From Planococcus donghaensis (GTDB lineage: Bacteria > Bacillota > Bacilli > Bacillales_A > Planococcaceae), in assembly GCF_001687665.2 (NCBI RefSeq), contig NZ_CP016543.2, positions 186,001 through 250,000 on the forward strand: DNA of 64,000 bases, written 5' to 3'. Both the position numbers and the translations under genes were made by a program. The notes beneath the pieces are model-generated. The model was not told the DNA's origin, ran no database searches, and was given only the letters and a program-made list of their open reading frames with translations. Position 1 is the first letter of the stretch. Every line of letters starts with the position of its first letter. Of this stretch, positions 61,721-64,000 are shown in pieces.

Positions 61721-61749
61721 ATTTCACCCTATAGAACTGAGGTGTTCAT

Positions 61750-62679
61750 ATGACACGTTATTTACTGCAGCGAATTGGCTTTATGCTTATTACGCTTTTC
61801 ATTATTGTCACAGCGACGTTTTTCTTAATGCAGCTCTTACCAGGAACACCGTTTACTAATCCAGAAAAATTAACGGATAGCCAATTAGCGATTTTAAATG
61901 CTAAATATGGACTGGACCAACCTGTTGCTATGCAATACATACAGTACATTGGGAACTTGCTTCAAGGGGATTTGGGGTATTCGTTCCAACATGAAGGACG
62001 GACGGTTACAAGTATGATTAGCGACCGGATTGGACCTTCTGCATTTATCGGCCTCCAAGCTTTAGTGTTTGGTGCTGTTGTTGGATTGTTACTCGGAATT
62101 GTTTCAGCTTTAAAACATAACTCGATTTTGGATTATGGTTCCGTAACCTTGGCTGTATTGGGAATGTCGATTCCGTCATTCGTCTTTGCGGCGTTATTGC
62201 AATATTACGTTGGCGTTAAATTGGGTTGGCTGCCTGTTGCTTTATGGGAAGGTTACTCCAGTACGCTGTTACCATCCATCGCTTTGTCCGTGACGGTCAC
62301 AGCGACTGTTGCCAGGTTTATCCGCAGTGAGATGCTTGAAGTAATCGGACAAGATTATATCATCACAGCGAGAGCAAAAGGATTAAAAGAAAACCAAGTA
62401 ATGGTCAAACACGTAATCCGCAATGCGCTAATTCCGGTTGTGACGATGTTAGGGCCACTGGCGGTTTCAATCATGACAGGTACGTTAGTGATCGAAAAGA
62501 TATTCGCCGTACCAGGACTAGGTGAACAATTCACGTTATCGATTCTTGTGCTCGACTACAGCGTAATTATGGGAATCACCATCTTTTATAGTGCGTTGTT
62601 TATTTTTGTGGTCTTTGTTGTAGATATCATTTACAGCTTATTGGATCCACGTATTAACTATAAGGGGGGAGCGGCATGA
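61750..62679 (+). CDS. oppB: Oligopeptide ABC transporter permease OppB
   Basis: This 309-residue permease has six membrane helices and the binding-protein-dependent transport signature with the EAA-type loop DYIITARAKGLKENQVMVKHVIRNALIPV (about 200-228). N-terminal RIGFMLITLFIIVTATFFLMQLLPGTPF is typical of OppB. It overlaps oppC by 4 nt. Confidence 0.95.
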   Translation: MTRYLLQRIGFMLITLFIIVTATFFLMQLLPGTPFTNPEKLTDSQLAILNAKYGLDQPVAMQYIQYIGNLLQGDLGYSFQHEGRTVTSMISDRIGPSAFIGLQALVFGAVVGLLLGIVSALKHNSILDYGSVTLAVLGMSIPSFVFAALLQYYVGVKLGWLPVALWEGYSSTLLPSIALSVTVTATVARFIRSEMLEVIGQDYIITARAKGLKENQVMVKHVIRNALIPVVTMLGPLAVSIMTGTLVIEKIFAVPGLGEQFTLSILVLDYSVIMGITIFYSALFIFVVFVVDIIYSLLDPRINYKGGAA

Positions 62680-63734
62680 CCAAAAATACACCAAACCTTC
62701 CTCCGCACCAAGATTTGCAAGTACAAAACCAATATGCGTATGATGAAATTCCATCAGACTTATTTGTGAAAGCACCGCTTGACCAACGAAAAAGTGAAGA
62801 AATTGGAACGCCTGCTGTTTCTTTTTGGAAAGAAGCGTTTCAACGTCTCATTAAAAACAAGGGAGCGATGATTTCATTAATTTTGCTGGTCTTCTTAATT
62901 GTTTTAGCGTTAATTGGACCCGGAATGAACGAATTTTCTTATCGCGAACAAAACTTAGCACATTCTAATTTGCCACCAAAAATTGAAGGGTTAGAGTGGA
63001 TGGGCTTTAACGGATTAAACTCACAAGGCGTCGATCAATACGCGGAGCGAGATGTTCAGATCAATTATTGGTTTGGAACTGATGAATTTGGACGCGATCT
63101 TTGGACGCGTGTGTGGAGAGGAACGCAGATTTCGCTGTTTATCGCTTTAGTAGCAGCGGCCCTCGATTTGGTGATAGGTGTGATTTATGGCGGTATTTCT
63201 TCTTTTTATGGAGGGCGTATCGATAATGTGATGCAGCGAATCATTGAAATTTTAATGGGGATTCCAAACTTGATCGTTATTATTTTATTTATATTGGTGC
63301 TAGAACCTGGAATTACATCGATTATTTTGGCGATGGTCATAACGGGATGGGTTGGAATGGCGCGTGTGGTGCGTGGCCAAGTGCTGCAGTTGAAAGGTCA
63401 GGAGTTTGTATTGGCTTCACGGACACTCGGAGCTTCAAACCCAAGGCTTATTTCCAAGCATCTTTTGCCGAATGTTATGGGACCGATTATTGTCACGGTG
63501 ATGTTCACGATTCCAACGGCGATTTTCTTTGAAGCCTTTTTAAGTTTTATCGGACTGGGGCTACAAGCACCACTGGCATCTCTTGGGGTACTCATTGAAG
63601 ATGGATACAAATCGATGCGTTATTTCCCATATAAATTAATTTTCCCGGCGTTAGTGATCAGCATTATCATGATTTCTTTCAATTTGCTTGGCGATGGACT
63701 GCGTGATGCACTCGATCCGAAAATGAGAAAATAA
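62676..63734 (+). CDS. oppC: Oligopeptide ABC transporter permease OppC
   Basis: This 352-residue permease has a hydrophilic N-terminal extension (about 1-55), a first helix (GAMISLILLVFLIVLALIGPG), then the GTDEFGRDLWTRVWRGTQISL motif and EAA loop QEFVLASRTLGASNPRLISKHLLPNVMGPI. ATG 62676 overlaps oppB. Confidence 0.95.
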   Translation: MTKNTPNLPPHQDLQVQNQYAYDEIPSDLFVKAPLDQRKSEEIGTPAVSFWKEAFQRLIKNKGAMISLILLVFLIVLALIGPGMNEFSYREQNLAHSNLPPKIEGLEWMGFNGLNSQGVDQYAERDVQINYWFGTDEFGRDLWTRVWRGTQISLFIALVAAALDLVIGVIYGGISSFYGGRIDNVMQRIIEILMGIPNLIVIILFILVLEPGITSIILAMVITGWVGMARVVRGQVLQLKGQEFVLASRTLGASNPRLISKHLLPNVMGPIIVTVMFTIPTAIFFEAFLSFIGLGLQAPLASLGVLIEDGYKSMRYFPYKLIFPALVISIIMISFNLLGDGLRDALDPKMRK

Positions 63735-63748
63735 AGGAGTTCCGACCA

Positions 63749-64000
63749 TGACCAATACCATTTTGACAGTCGAAGATTTGCATGTAGCGTTTAAAACTCA
63801 ACACGGTAAACTGACAGCGGTACGGGGCGTGAACTTTGAGTTGAAAAAAGGAGAAACACTCGCAATTGTTGGGGAATCGGGTTCGGGTAAATCGGTAACC
63901 GCGAAATCCATTATGCAGTTGTTGCCGAAAGCGACAACGGAAGTGACAAAAGGAGATATTACCTATAAAAGTGAAAGTTTATTGAAAATGACGAAAAACC
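63749..64000 (+). CDS. oppD: Oligopeptide ABC transporter ATPase OppD (cut by window end)
   Basis: The first 84 codons of an ATP-binding subunit are seen: LTVEDLHVAFKTQHGKLTAV, then the Walker A motif GESGSGKS (about residues 44-51) and KSIMQLLP. ATG 63749 has AAAGGAG upstream, 14 nt after oppC. The gene continues outside the window; oppF is expected next. Confidence 0.92.

Overview
The window looks like chromosomal DNA of a low-to-mid GC, motile, Gram-positive member of the Bacillales. The gene content and order are Bacillus-like (sigW-rsiW-cdaA-cdaR-glmM-glmS, a fla/che-type operon, a CitR/CitA pair, a glmS ribozyme). The GC-rich palindromic intergenic repeats, which I associate with Planococcus-like genomes, make Planococcaceae the best guess, but genus is inference only.

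Layout. (1) 1-2864: the 3' part of a 23S rRNA, a 5S rRNA and seven tRNAs (Thr, Glu, Val, Tyr, Gln, Lys, Ala), closed by a terminator shared with the convergent citA. (2) 2863-6545: citA with divergent citR, a GNAT acetyltransferase and arginase rocF. (3) 6678-13850: autoregulated ECF sigma factor sigW with anti-sigma rsiW, the c-di-AMP cyclase cdaA with its partner cdaR, then glmM and glmS; glmS carries a glmS ribozyme in its leader. (4) 14132-20580: a signalling block with an RsbR-like STAS protein, a PAS-GGDEF-EAL protein, a GAF-HD-GYP protein, a DUF3307 membrane protein and a class III nucleotide cyclase fused to an SRPBCC-like domain. (5) 20674-56890: one continuous motility region of about 36 kb. 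It holds fliW-csrA-hag, a YjfB-like peptide, a glucosaminidase, flaG-fliD-fliT-fliS, motA-motB-fliL, yvyF-flgM-flgN-flgK-flgL, flhO-flhP on the minus strand, and a long operon from flgB to sigD, swrB, a YaaR-like gene and a PilZ gene. Loci that are scattered in B. subtilis are joined here, and the chemotaxis genes normally inside the operon (cheY, cheBAWCD) are absent. (6) 57036-59399: three accessory enzymes or unknowns and a DUF3899 membrane protein. (7) 59536-64000: oppA, a block of structured repeats, oppB, oppC and the start of oppD.

Most notable: the flagellin gene is interrupted near its 3' end by a 371-nt group I intron (22311-22681). P1, P3, P4, P7, P8 and P9 pairings can be drawn from the sequence. 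The first 45 nt of the intron, in frame with exon 1, encode a complete alternative flagellin C-terminus and stop. Unspliced and spliced mRNAs would therefore both give a 274-residue flagellin. The two tails agree at 10 of 14 residues, but 6 of those 10 use different codons. Nearby, on the opposite strand, lies a LAGLIDADG homing endonuclease gene with two in-frame stop codons and a LexA/SOS-type operator just upstream.

Regulatory elements readable in the sequence include a SigW autoregulatory promoter, three SigD promoters (hag, flaG, yvyF), a CsrA-type hairpin over the hag ribosome binding site, several SigA promoters and many terminators. Dispersed palindromic repeats show compensatory arm changes between copies.
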